64,000 nt of DNA from Acidithiobacillus ferrianus. Lineage in GTDB: Bacteria; Pseudomonadota; Gammaproteobacteria; Acidithiobacillales; Acidithiobacillaceae. The notes under the pieces were generated by a model that was not told the origin of the DNA, searched no databases, and was given only the letters and a program-made list of their open reading frames with translations. The DNA lies in the NCBI RefSeq assembly GCF_010378095.1, contig NZ_WNJL01000040.1:53013-117012 (forward strand), read 5' to 3'. The translations under genes and the position numbers were made by a program. Shown here in pieces: positions 1 through 9,200 of the stretch (within the stretch, counting starts at the first letter, position 1; every line of letters begins with the position of its first letter).

Positions 1-713
1 CCGGTCAACCCCATAAAGGTCTCCGTCCTGCCTCCCAGCGCCGTCCCCAAACGATGCAGTTCCGCCATACCCCGGGTGATGAGCGCGGCACGGGCGCTGT
101 CACCATTCTCCAAACCATCGGAGATGCCGGCGGCAATGGCCAATACATTCTTAATCGCACCGCCCAGGCAAACTCCCGCCACATCATCGCTGGTGTAAAC
201 CCGCATCTGGGCGCTGCCAAAAACCTCGGCCACCCGCCGTGCGTGGGTCATATCGGTAGCGGCGGCCGTCATGGCCAGCGGTTTACCGAGCACCAGGTCA
301 TGCGCGAAGCTGGGGCCGGAGAGCACCACCAGAGGCGCTCCCGGCAAGATCTCCCGCACCACCTGATCGAGCCGCAGCGCGCTCCGCGTCTCCAAGCCTT
401 TGCTCGCGAGCACCAACAGCGCGGAAGACGGCAAACAGGGGCGCAGCCGGGTCAACAAGTCACGCAAGGCATGACTCGGCACCGCCAGCACGATGCCTGC
501 GCAACCATGCACGGCGCCGGCAAGATCGGTGGTGCAGCACAGCCCTTCCGGCCGTGCACACTGCGGGAATATGGGGAAAAGATCCGCGCGGGCGGACTGA
601 CAGGGCAGGCGCTCCGCGCATCGCCCCCAAAGTTGTACCGCACAACCCTGGCGCCGCAAATACACGGCCAAGCCGGTCCCCCAATGCCCCCCCCCCAGCA
701 CCGCCCAGCGCAT
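1..713 (-). CDS. gpsA: NAD(P)H-dependent glycerol-3-phosphate dehydrogenase, 3'-truncated by window edge
   Basis: Reduces dihydroxyacetone phosphate to sn-glycerol 3-phosphate, the backbone precursor of phospholipids, in the cytoplasm. The reverse-strand reading frame opens with ATG at 713 and stays open to base 1, so about 237 residues are visible and the C-terminus lies outside the window. The protein starts MRWAVLGGGHWGTGLA, a Rossmann dinucleotide-binding motif, and later shows the family segments LSGPSFAHDL and GGAIKNVLAIAAGI, whose lysine is the expected catalytic residue. The ATG lies three bases after the secB stop codon, so the two genes are almost certainly co-transcribed and translationally coupled. 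The secB-gpsA pairing is common in proteobacteria. Confidence 0.95.
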   Translation of the reverse strand, partial: MRWAVLGGGHWGTGLAVYLRRQGCAVQLWGRCAERLPCQSARADLFPIFPQCARPEGLCCTTDLAGAVHGCAGIVLAVPSHALRDLLTRLRPCLPSSALLVLASKGLETRSALRLDQVVREILPGAPLVVLSGPSFAHDLVLGKPLAMTAAATDMTHARRVAEVFGSAQMRVYTSDDVAGVCLGGAIKNVLAIAAGISDGLENGDSARAALITRGMAELHRLGTALGGRTETFMGLT

Positions 714-716
714 GGG

Positions 717-1166
717 CTATTGCGTCGTGTAGTTCTGCGGCTGAACCTGCGCCTGCTGATACAGCGCCTCGAAGTTGACGGGATGCAAATGCAGGGGTTG
801 GAAACCACCACGTCCCACCAAATCCGCCACCACTTCCCGCGCGTAAGGGAACAAAATGGTCGGGCAATGCACCGCCAGCAGCACCGGCATGTGCTCTTCC
901 GGAATATGTTGAATCCGGAACAGACCGGACTGCTGAACCTCCACCGCGAAATAGGTGCTCTCGCCCGCCTTGGCCTTGACCGTCACCGTCAGCGTTACCT
1001 CGGTAAGACCGTCCATGCCTTCTATTACCGTGCTGGTGGTGTTCAAGCCCACGTCCACCGTGGGTGCCTCGGTCTGCACAAAGCTGAGCGGCGCGTTGGG
1101 CGACTCAAAGGAGATGTCCTTGACGTAAATCCGCTCGATCATGAAAACTGATTCCTGTTCGTCCAT
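717..1166 (-). CDS. secB: Protein-export chaperone SecB
   Basis: A 149-residue cytosolic chaperone that keeps preproteins unfolded and hands them to SecA at the SecYEG translocon. The sequence has the SecB landmarks IYVKDISFESPNAP near the N-terminus, the beta-strand region VTLTVTVKAKAGESTYFAVEVQQSGLF, and PTILFPYAREVVADLVGRGGFQPLHLHPVNFEALY near the end (given here only as landmark blocks). The ATG at 1166 is preceded by an AAGGA ribosome-binding site six bases upstream. A second in-frame ATG eight codons later would also give a plausible N-terminus. gpsA follows after three bases. Confidence 0.95.
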   Translation of the reverse strand: MDEQESVFMIERIYVKDISFESPNAPLSFVQTEAPTVDVGLNTTSTVIEGMDGLTEVTLTVTVKAKAGESTYFAVEVQQSGLFRIQHIPEEHMPVLLAVHCPTILFPYAREVVADLVGRGGFQPLHLHPVNFEALYQQAQVQPQNYTTQ

Positions 1167-1316
1167 AAATCCTTCTTCCGTAGGTTGTGGGTACCGCTAG
1201 TCTAACCGAAGACCCCCTGCCGGGCTATGCATCGGCAACCAGACCGTCCCGCGAGGCGCGCGCGATAGCACTTGCCCTGCGCGGCAGTTCTGTGTAGCAT
1301 CCGTCGCATTGTCCAA

Positions 1317-1392
1317 GTCCCCATCGTCTAGTGGCCTAGGACACCGCCCTTTCACGGCGGCGACCGGGGTTCGAACCCCCGTGGGGACGCCA
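1317..1392 (+). tRNA. tRNA-Glu (UUC anticodon)
   Basis: A 76-base cloverleaf with the seven-base acceptor stem GTCCCCA/TGGGGAC, anticodon stem CCGCC/GGCGG around loop CTTTCAC (anticodon TTC), T arm GGGG-TTCGAAC-CCCC, discriminator G and an encoded CCA at 1390-1392. The capsule/lipid island begins immediately downstream, which makes this gene a candidate integration site. I found no repeat of its 3' end at the far side of the island. Confidence 0.97.
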
Positions 1393-1438
1393 AATGAAAA
1401 CGAGGGGTTGGGCCAGCAGGCCTTACCCAAAGGCCTGC

Positions 1439-2449
1439 ATGCCGAGTTTAGATAGCCCATCCCTGGTCACGGGTGCGACTGGTTTCATCGGCGGCCATTT
1501 GGCCGAACGGCTCCTTGCCATGGGGCAACCGCTGCGTCTCTTGGTGCGCGACCCATCCCGCTTACCTCCTCTGCTCAGGAACGGTGCTGACATCATCCAG
1601 GGGAATTTGGAGGACGCCGATTCATTACTCCCGGCGGTACAGGGCGCGCGCTGGATATTTCACTGCGCCGCCAATGTCAGGACCTGGGATCTTCCCCAAA
1701 ATTATCATGCCGTGAACGTGGCCGGCTTGGGCCATTTGCTGAGGGCCATAGAACAAGCCGGGCAACCCCCTCAGCGTTTTGTGCATCTCTCTTCAGTAGA
1801 TGTTTACGGTTTCCCCAAGACGCCCTGCGACGAGGATTGCCCGGCCAACGGTGGCGACTTTGCGTATGGTCAAAGCAAGCTCCAAGGCGAGTCACTGCTT
1901 CGTGAGCAGGCTGCCCGCATGCACCTGTCTTACAGCGTCTTGCGGCCCACCAACGTGATGGGACCACGCAGCTCTTTCATCCAGCGTATCGGCGATGAGT
2001 TGCGCCGAGGGCTGATGTTGACCATCCATGGGGGTGTGGAGGACTGTGGATTCCTGGCCGTGGACAATTTGGTGGACTGCATGCTGTGGGCCGCCCAGGC
2101 CGAGGCGGCGTCAGATCAGTGCTACAATGTGGCCGATCCGGAACCCATTTCCTGGCGTCGTTTTTTGGATGATTTCCGGACGGGTATCCAAGGCAAGGGC
2201 GTGGTTTTGGACTTGCCCTACGGGTTGGCGAATGCCGTGGCCGCGGTCATCGAGACGCCCTACCGCTGGTTGGGGAGCGCGCGAGAGCCCTTGTTGCATC
2301 GTCTATTGGTGCGGATTTTTGGTCGCACCTGCGGACACCGGGCTGACCGTATCGCGACCGCCGGCGGTCCGGTGGGACGTGTGTCCTACGCCCAGGCAAT
2401 GCGGGAATCCATCGCCTGGTATCGGGGGGAATCCGGAGCGGGCTGGTGA
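1439..2449 (+). CDS. Extended SDR, NAD-dependent epimerase/3-beta-HSD type; possible CerR-like keto-lipid reductase
   Basis: A 336-residue extended short-chain dehydrogenase. It has the nucleotide-binding motif LVTGATGFIGGHL at the N-terminus, the HCAANV strand, and a catalytic YGQSK (YxxxK) around residue 143, with SSVDVYG before it. The frame can open at 1394, two bases after the tRNA CCA, but the ATG at 1439 gives an N-terminus that starts directly at the Rossmann fold, so I use it. The stop overlaps the next gene by four bases (GTGA). The fold covers sugar epimerases and 3-beta-hydroxysteroid dehydrogenases as well as the bacterial ceramide reductase CerR. Because an alpha-oxoamine synthase and a GNAT-like acyltransferase are neighbours, reduction of a 3-keto long-chain lipid is my preferred reading, but nucleotide-sugar modification is a real alternative. 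Confidence 0.75.
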   Translation: MPSLDSPSLVTGATGFIGGHLAERLLAMGQPLRLLVRDPSRLPPLLRNGADIIQGNLEDADSLLPAVQGARWIFHCAANVRTWDLPQNYHAVNVAGLGHLLRAIEQAGQPPQRFVHLSSVDVYGFPKTPCDEDCPANGGDFAYGQSKLQGESLLREQAARMHLSYSVLRPTNVMGPRSSFIQRIGDELRRGLMLTIHGGVEDCGFLAVDNLVDCMLWAAQAEAASDQCYNVADPEPISWRRFLDDFRTGIQGKGVVLDLPYGLANAVAAVIETPYRWLGSAREPLLHRLLVRIFGRTCGHRADRIATAGGPVGRVSYAQAMRESIAWYRGESGAGW

Positions 2450-3735
2450 AGCCGCCCCCCCTTTCACAAGCCATCGAACCCACCGTCAACGCTGACGGCC
2501 GCCATCGCCACTTTGTCTTTTTGCAGGGCATGCCGTCCCCATTCTTTGCGCGTGTCGCCGACATCCTCCGCCAGCAGGGATGCCGCGTCACCCGGATCAA
2601 CCTTTGTCCTGGGGATCGCCTATTCTGGCGGAGTGCTGGGGCCATCGACTATCGCGGCAGCTACTCCCGTTGGCCGGCTTTCATCGACGCGTTTTTCGCG
2701 CGGGAAGTGGTCACCCATATAGTGCTGCTGGGAGAGCAACGGCGCTATCACCGGGAGGCCGTTCACCAGGCCAAATCACGCGGCATAGCGGTGATCGTCA
2801 CGGATTTTGGCTATTTACGTCCGGACTGGATCACGCTGGAGCGGGACGGAATGAGCGGCAATTCGCGCTTTCCCCGAGAACCCGGAGCGATCCGGCAACT
2901 GGCCGCGCGCGTGGCCGAACCCGACTGCTCCGTGCGCTTTGCCGATAGCGCCTTTCGGATGGCGCGCGCCGATCTGCTCTACAACATGGTCAACCTGCTG
3001 TTTGGGTGGCTATACCCCGGCTATCGGCGCAGCGACCTGCGACCGCCGACCCCCATCTATACCTTGGCCAGCGCTTGGCGCCTTTATGGCAATGCCCGCC
3101 TCCGCTCCCGTATGGAGCACATCGTTCGAGGGATTCTGGCTTCGGGCGTAAGATATTTCGTCTTTCCGCTGCAACTCGACTTCGACTTCCAGATCGTCGC
3201 CTATTCTCCTTATGCGACGATGGGAGATGCCATTGGCGAGGTGCTCGACTCCTTCGCGCGGGATGCGCCACCCGAGACGCGGCTCGTGCTCAAGGAACAT
3301 CCCTGGGACCCGGCCCTGAACAATTGGGAGCGTTTCACCCAAGGGCGCGCCAAAGACCTGGGCATCAAGGATCGCGTGTGTTTTTTGCGCGGGGGCGACC
3401 TGGACGCCCTGATTCAGGCCAGCGCTGGCGTCGTCACCGTCAATAGCACCACGGGGATACGCGCCCTGCAACTGGGGCGTCCGGTGAAGACCTTGGGGCA
3501 AGCCATCTACGATGTGCCTGGCTTATGTTCTACGCAAACCCTGCGCGGCTTCTGGAATCAGCCCAACCCACCCGATCCGTTGCTCACCCGGGATTTTATC
3601 AAGCTGTTGGCCGCCATGGTGCATATCCGCGGCGTATTTTTCCAAGAGCCGGGCTTGAGCCATGCGGTGCGCGAGGCGGCACGGCGTTTATTGGATGACG
3701 GCAATGCGCCTACGCCGCCACGTTCGTGGTCTTGA
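2446..3735 (+). CDS. KpsS/WcbO-like capsule polysaccharide glycosyltransferase (beta-Kdo transferase family)
   Basis: A 429-residue protein without signal peptide. The segment FVFLQGMPSPFF with INLCPGD and YRG..W after it resembles the N-terminus of KpsS/LipB-type proteins. A KEHPWDP motif (about residue 282) and VNSTTGIRALQLGRPV (about residue 329) match the C-terminal donor site of this family. KpsS and KpsC build the Kdo linker on the lipid terminus of exported capsules in group 2 systems, so this enzyme may prime glycan growth on a lipid anchor. It starts with GTG, overlapping the SDR stop by four bases, with GGAG upstream. Its last 26 bases overlap the convergent acyltransferase gene. 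No Kdo biosynthesis gene is nearby, so the sugar added is unknown. Confidence 0.75.
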   Translation: MKPPPLSQAIEPTVNADGRHRHFVFLQGMPSPFFARVADILRQQGCRVTRINLCPGDRLFWRSAGAIDYRGSYSRWPAFIDAFFAREVVTHIVLLGEQRRYHREAVHQAKSRGIAVIVTDFGYLRPDWITLERDGMSGNSRFPREPGAIRQLAARVAEPDCSVRFADSAFRMARADLLYNMVNLLFGWLYPGYRRSDLRPPTPIYTLASAWRLYGNARLRSRMEHIVRGILASGVRYFVFPLQLDFDFQIVAYSPYATMGDAIGEVLDSFARDAPPETRLVLKEHPWDPALNNWERFTQGRAKDLGIKDRVCFLRGGDLDALIQASAGVVTVNSTTGIRALQLGRPVKTLGQAIYDVPGLCSTQTLRGFWNQPNPPDPLLTRDFIKLLAAMVHIRGVFFQEPGLSHAVREAARRLLDDGNAPTPPRSWS

Positions 3736-4849
3736 ACACGGGTCGTTGATTGGGCTGCGGCACGTGGTTGAGCAAGGCATACCCCAAGCCGACGAAGGGA
3801 TTGATCCATCCACTGGCAGCACGCAGGGCCATGAAAATGGGGGTGACCTCCGCACCGAGATCTTGCTTGATGGGATAGGTGGTCAGACCCATTTCCAGGC
3901 GCTTTACCCCCAAGGCGATGGCCGTAGCCACAACCTGGTGCGCGATATAGATATAGAGACCGTCGTTTTCCGCCTCCGCGCGACCCACATACAGCCAGCG
4001 CAACATGTCACCATCGACGAGTAGCAGGGCATGGCCCACCAAGGCTTCGCCCCGATAAAAGAGTATTACCCTGGCCCGCCCCTCCAGAGTGCGGGCGAGT
4101 TCACCATAAAAAGCCGGCGTCAGGGTCTCCCGCTGAAACTCCTTCGCATGCTGGTGCACCACCATCCACTGATGATGCAGAACTTCGGCCATGCTCCCGA
4201 AGTCCTCGACGAGGCGATGGTGCACGCCTGCCTGCTGGTTGCGTTTAAGGTATTTTTTGAGTTTGCTTCGATAATAGCTGCGCATCGCGCCCCAGTACCG
4301 TTCTGGCGTGGGCCAACGGATCTCCATATAGGTGTTGGGTAAACTGGATGTCCAATGATACCCCCGTCGGCGAAAAATGGAGCGCAGGTTTTGGGCATTG
4401 GGCTCGAAATCCCGTACGACGATGAGAAAATGGCCTTCGGCGCGTGCGGTGCGGCGGAGCACTTCATCCATCGCTTCGATCACCTGCCTATCGCTGAACG
4501 CTTCGCTGCGCGCAAAAGGAGGACTGTTGATGGTCACGGGCGAGCCCCACTCCAACATCCGCAGCTTGAGAAAGTTCGGAAACCATCGCCGGAGACGATT
4601 CAAAAAGACGCGCAATCCGGGCGGGGCAAAAATGGCGATGTCGGTGGTAACGGAGTAAAAGCTGGTGATGGCCTGCGGCTCTCCATGTTCATCCAGCAAC
4701 ATGGCATGGCGGTACGCAAAATCATTGAGCCCCGACTGTTCGACCACTTGCCAAAACTCCCAAGACAAAGTCTCCGAATGGGGTCTGGCGAGCCGATTCC
4801 AGCTTTCCCGGGGAACTTTCGTGATGGAATCATAGAGTTCGATTCGCAT
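3710..4849 (-). CDS. GNAT-fold acyltransferase (FemAB-like); candidate N-acyltransferase of a sphingoid base
   Basis: A 379-residue protein. The C-terminal half has a GNAT/FemAB pattern: RSKLKKYLKRN, then VILFYRGEALVGHALLLVDGDMLRWLYVG, then EMGLTTYPIKQDLG (landmark blocks). The frame extends to a GTG at 4894 that would overlap the preceding gene, but the ATG at 4849 has a GGAG six bases upstream and is preferred. It is the last gene of the minus-strand operon, 35 bases after the oxoamine synthase. Proteins of this type occur as GNAT N-acyltransferases in capsule clusters, and the bacterial ceramide synthase bCerS is also a GNAT protein. I infer N-acylation of the amino lipid made by the upstream enzymes. 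Peptidyl or sugar amine acylation is not excluded. Confidence 0.7.
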   Translation of the reverse strand: MRIELYDSITKVPRESWNRLARPHSETLSWEFWQVVEQSGLNDFAYRHAMLLDEHGEPQAITSFYSVTTDIAIFAPPGLRVFLNRLRRWFPNFLKLRMLEWGSPVTINSPPFARSEAFSDRQVIEAMDEVLRRTARAEGHFLIVVRDFEPNAQNLRSIFRRRGYHWTSSLPNTYMEIRWPTPERYWGAMRSYYRSKLKKYLKRNQQAGVHHRLVEDFGSMAEVLHHQWMVVHQHAKEFQRETLTPAFYGELARTLEGRARVILFYRGEALVGHALLLVDGDMLRWLYVGRAEAENDGLYIYIAHQVVATAIALGVKRLEMGLTTYPIKQDLGAEVTPIFMALRAASGWINPFVGLGYALLNHVPQPNQRPVFKTTNVAA

Positions 4850-4884
4850 AACTTCTCCGCAGATTTTTCTTGTGTGACGTGGGT

Positions 4885-6210
4885 CTAGAGGCACGCGCGG
4901 AGTGCATCCAAGGTGATGTCGATATCGGCCTGGCTATGGGTGGAGCTCAGGAAAAAGCGCAAGCGGGCTTGTTTTTCGGGCACCGCCGGGTAAATGATGG
5001 GCTGCACATGGATGCCCCGCTGCAAAAGTGCGCTGGATAAGCGCACCGCATGCAGGGAACTTCCAAAAATGGCGGGCGTAATGGCGATTCCTGCGCCACT
5101 GCCGGTATCCAATCCAAGGGCCCGGATTCGATCGAAGAAGTACGCTCCCCGTGCCTGCAAGGCGGCTACCCGTTCCGGTTCCGCTTTCAAGAGCTTCAAT
5201 GCCGCCTGGGCTGCGGCCGCCACTGGCGGTGACATCCCCACGCTGTAGAGAAATCCCGGAGCAAGGTAGCGGAGGTTTTCGATCAGGGCTTTTTCTCCGG
5301 CCACGTAGCCACCACAAGCGGCGAGCGACTTGCTCAACGTGCCCATCCAGATGTCTACTTTCCGAGGGTCGATGCCAAAATGTTCGGCGATTCCCAGGCC
5401 GCGGTGACCAACAACGCCCAGCGCATGCGCCTCATCGATCAGGAGCCACGCGCCGTATCGTTTTTTCAGGTCGACCAAGACGGGTAAGTCGGGGTAATCG
5501 CCGTCCATGCTATAGATCCCTTCCACCGCAATGAGCAAGCGCTCGGCGCGATGACGGTGGTTCTGCAGCAATCGTTCGAGGTCATCCATGTCGTTGTGAC
5601 GAAAGGAGAAGCGCTGCGCGCGCGAGATCTGTATGCCCATCAGGATACTGTTATGGGCGTACTCGTCATGCAGCACCATATCCTTCGGACCCAAAAGATG
5701 TCCGATGAGACTGATGTTGGTCCCATGACCGCTGACCATCACCAGGGCGTCATCGACGCCGTAGAGTTCCGCAATGCTCTGCTCGAGGTTGCGGTGCAGG
5801 GGCCGTTCTCCCGCGACGATGCGGCTGGCGGAAACCGATGTGCCATAACGGTCAATGGCGGCCTTGGCGGCGGCATTGACCTGCGGGTGTCCGGAAAGCC
5901 CAAGATAGTTGTAGCTGCCATAATTGATCACCGGATGTCCGGCAATCTCGCTGTGGGCGGACGCCGTACCCGCATGGACATGAAAGAACGGGTTCTCCAC
6001 ACCAAAACGCTGGGCGCCCTCCTGAATCATGCGTACCTGGCGGAAACCAGGTTGTCGATCAAAACGGGTGAAGGCCTCGGGAACGGCGGTATCTTCCTGA
6101 CGCGGCCGCGCCATCGGCGTCGCACCCATCTGCTTTAGACGCTTCTCCAACCCCTTTTGAATGAGCCGTTCCTTGACTTGCGCGGCAAGGCTGCGATGAG
6201 GTTTATTCAT
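4885..6210 (-). CDS. PLP-dependent alpha-oxoamine synthase (serine palmitoyltransferase/AONS/KBL family)
   Basis: A 441-residue fold-type I PLP enzyme. The family condenses an amino acid with an acyl thioester and loses CO2, giving an alpha-amino ketone. Visible motifs are NYGSYNYLGLSGHP (near 96-109), the D259-E-A-H262 segment that contacts PLP, and the Schiff-base lysine K294 in GTLSKSLAACGG. The first 60 residues extend beyond the usual core. The gene starts one base after the PKS stop region (ATG at 6210, PKS stop at 6212), so coupling to the PKS is strong. The PKS has no thioesterase, so I infer that this enzyme off-loads the ACP-bound chain onto an amino acid. WcbT in Burkholderia capsule I clusters is a similar partner of WcbR. 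The amino acid used (Ser, Ala or Gly) cannot be read from sequence. Confidence 0.9.
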   Translation of the reverse strand: MNKPHRSLAAQVKERLIQKGLEKRLKQMGATPMARPRQEDTAVPEAFTRFDRQPGFRQVRMIQEGAQRFGVENPFFHVHAGTASAHSEIAGHPVINYGSYNYLGLSGHPQVNAAAKAAIDRYGTSVSASRIVAGERPLHRNLEQSIAELYGVDDALVMVSGHGTNISLIGHLLGPKDMVLHDEYAHNSILMGIQISRAQRFSFRHNDMDDLERLLQNHRHRAERLLIAVEGIYSMDGDYPDLPVLVDLKKRYGAWLLIDEAHALGVVGHRGLGIAEHFGIDPRKVDIWMGTLSKSLAACGGYVAGEKALIENLRYLAPGFLYSVGMSPPVAAAAQAALKLLKAEPERVAALQARGAYFFDRIRALGLDTGSGAGIAITPAIFGSSLHAVRLSSALLQRGIHVQPIIYPAVPEKQARLRFFLSSTHSQADIDITLDALRACL

Positions 6211-6211
6211 T

Positions 6212-9200
6212 TCAGTGGCCTCCCGTGCCGGTGATCAGCGCAGCATCCACCTCTTGCTGGGCGACGCCATGCGCCGCGGCCAGCCGCTGGAATTCGGCAT
6301 CGGGGGCTTGCTCCGCCAGCGCGGCATTCACCGTATCCCCTTTCCGCAAGGACTGCAGCAGCCGCTGGGCCAGTTTGCCGGGCGTCGGTCCTTCGCTGAG
6401 CAGGAAGGCGGGTAACTTGATCCCCAAGCGTTCCTCCAGCGCCAGTGCCAGTTCGACTCCCATCAGCGAATCGAGCCCGAGTTGACCGAGATTTTGGTCC
6501 GGCGGAATTTTTTCGACGGCCAGCCGCAAGATCTGTCCAACTTCGCGGCGCACCAGATCCGTCAGCAACGCCTGCGCCTCGCCCAGCGGCAGCGTTCGCA
6601 GTGTGGCGCAGAGATCCGCGTCGGTCGCGCCGGTGTCGTCCTCTACCCCCCGCGACAGTTCCGTAAAGCGCGGCGCCAGGGCGGTCGGCAAAAAGCGGCG
6701 TACCGCGCCCCAGTCCAGATCGGCCACCACCAGGGCGCTGGCATTCGTCAGCAGCATCGCCTCCAGGATATCGAGGGCCGTCGCCGCCCGTAGCGCCGCG
6801 CCGCCCAGCCGCTGCTGCAACACATCGCGCATCTGCGGATTACGGGCCAGGTAACCGGCATCCCCGATCGCTCCCCACAACACCGCGGTGGCCGGCAAGC
6901 CCTGGACCCGGCGTAGCGTGGCCAGTGCCTCCATCCAGGTATTCGCCGCCACGTAATGGGCCTGCCCGGGGTTGCCGAGCAGGGTGCTCACCGACGAGTA
7001 CAGCACGAAGAAATCCAGCGGAGCACCCTGACTACTCTGATGAAGATGCCATGCACCGGCGATTTTTGGGTACAGCACGGCGTCTATCCGCGTCGCCGTC
7101 AGGTTTTGGGCGAGCGCGTCGTCAATGACGGCTGCCGCATGGATGATGCCCCGTAGGGGTCCGATCTCCGTCGCGATCCGCGTAAACAGCGCCTGTACCT
7201 GCACCCCGTCGCCGACATCGCAGGGCAGACAGTGCAGATCGACGCCCGCCGCCGTCATCGCCGTCAACGCTTCTTGGCCGGCCGCATCGGGACGTGCGGA
7301 GCGGCTGACCAGCACCAACCGTCTCGCACCCTTGGTCACCAGCCACTGCGCCGTCTCCAGCCCGAAACCGGAGAGTCCGCCGGTGACCAGATAAACACCG
7401 TCGGCAGACAGACGAAGACTCGCCCCCCCATGGCGCGAGGGCGGCGCGGCAGGGGTGAAGGGCGGTGCCATATCGATCACGATCTTGCCAATCTGCCGCG
7501 CCTGCTGCATATGCCGGAACGCTTCCACCACCCGTGCCGCCGGGAAACGGACCATCGGCAGCGTAAAGAAACCGTCTTGCGCAAAGTGTTCCATGATCGC
7601 CGTGAGCAGCCGCTGCGTCAGCGCCGCTCGCCCCAGCAGCAATTGATCGGCATCGATCCCGAAATAACTCAGATTATTGCGGAAGGGACGCAGACCCACG
7701 GCGGTATTTTCGTAAAAATCCCGTTTCCCCAGTTCGAGGAAACGTCCAAAAGGCCGCAACACCTGTAGATTTCGGCGTATCGCCTCGCCGGAGAGGCTGT
7801 TGAGGAGCACATCGATACCGGTGCCGCCCGTATCGCGCAGAATCGCCTCGGCAAAGTCGAGGGAGCGGGAATCATAGACCCGATCCACCCCCAACAGGCG
7901 CAGAAAATCTCGCTTTTCCGGAGAACCCGCCGTCGCAAAGATTTCGGCGCCGAGCTGCTGCGCGATCTGGATCGCCGCGATACCCACGCCGCCGGCGCCG
8001 CCATGGATCAATACGCGTTCACCGGCTTCCAGCCGCGCCAGTTCGCGTAACGCGTACCAGGCGGTGAAGAACACCGTAGGAATCGTCGCCACCGCCGCCA
8101 TGTCCATGCCCGGTGGCAATGCGGCGATGGCCATTTCCGATGTCTGCACATGGGTACTGAAACTGGCGGGGGCAAAGCCGAGTATCGCATCCCCCGGTGC
8201 CCAGCGGGTCACCCGCCGCCCCACTGCGACGACCCGCCCGGCGAACTCGAGCCCCAGACCGGGGCCGGAGAAACCGTTTTCGAGGGCTTCATCGGAAAGC
8301 ATGCCCAAGGCGTACATCACATCGCGGAAATTGAGCCCCGCCGCGGCCACGGCCACCTCTACGGCATCGTCAGCAAGGACCGGGCGTGGAGGATCAGCCC
8401 ATTGCAAATTGCGTAGCTGGCCAGGCAGCGAAAAACCCAATTGCCGGCGGGAAGATGCCTGCATCGGGTCTGCCACCGCTGGCGAGGTCAGTTCTTGTAC
8501 CCGTGGGGCATACCGCCGGCCCTCGGTATCAAAGACCAGTTCAGTCTCCGCGCCGGGATCGAGCAGCGCACCGACGACGGCCGCCACCGTCGCCGCCGTG
8601 GGTGTCGCCATCCCCCAGTCGATCAGGCGCAGTGCCCATTCCGGCCACTCGTTCTGCAGGCTGCGGGCAAAGCCGCAGAGCCCCGCCGCATCCAGCGCCG
8701 ACAAATCGGCCGATGGTTCATCGACCAGCGGACAAGTCGCGCGGACACCACCCGCCGTCAGCACAAAGACGGGCGCCACATCCGCCTGACTCACGCCCCA
8801 CAAGCCCAAAGTGCGGAGCATCTGACAGGATCGCGACAGCATCGCCGGCGAGAAAGGAGTCGTCAGCGCAGACCGCTCCAGATAGATCACCCCCGCCCAA
8901 TGCTTGTCCCCCGCTTTTTCGGTCAGAACAGCCGTCAGTGCGGCTTCAGAGCCGGCGGCAATGAAATGGCACTCAGCGCCAGCCGCCGTCAGCGCCGTCC
9001 GCAGCATCGCCACCCCCGGCACGTGCTCCGTTCCCGGCGTGCCCACCAGCAACCAGCGTCCGGCCGCGGAACGGCTTTCCGGCACCGCCTCCACCGATGC
9101 CGTTTTACGCAGCAACAAGGCGTATGCACCCGGACCGTCCCCTTCCGCACCCAAGACCATGCATCCGGCGAAACCACGGTCCTCCAGCCACTGTCGGCAC

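Noticed and set aside
54-1151. Long plus-strand open frame opposite gpsA and secB
   Set aside because: The encoded protein is Arg/His/Gln-rich with no motif, and both minus-strand genes beneath it are clearly conserved. It is a GC-driven shadow.
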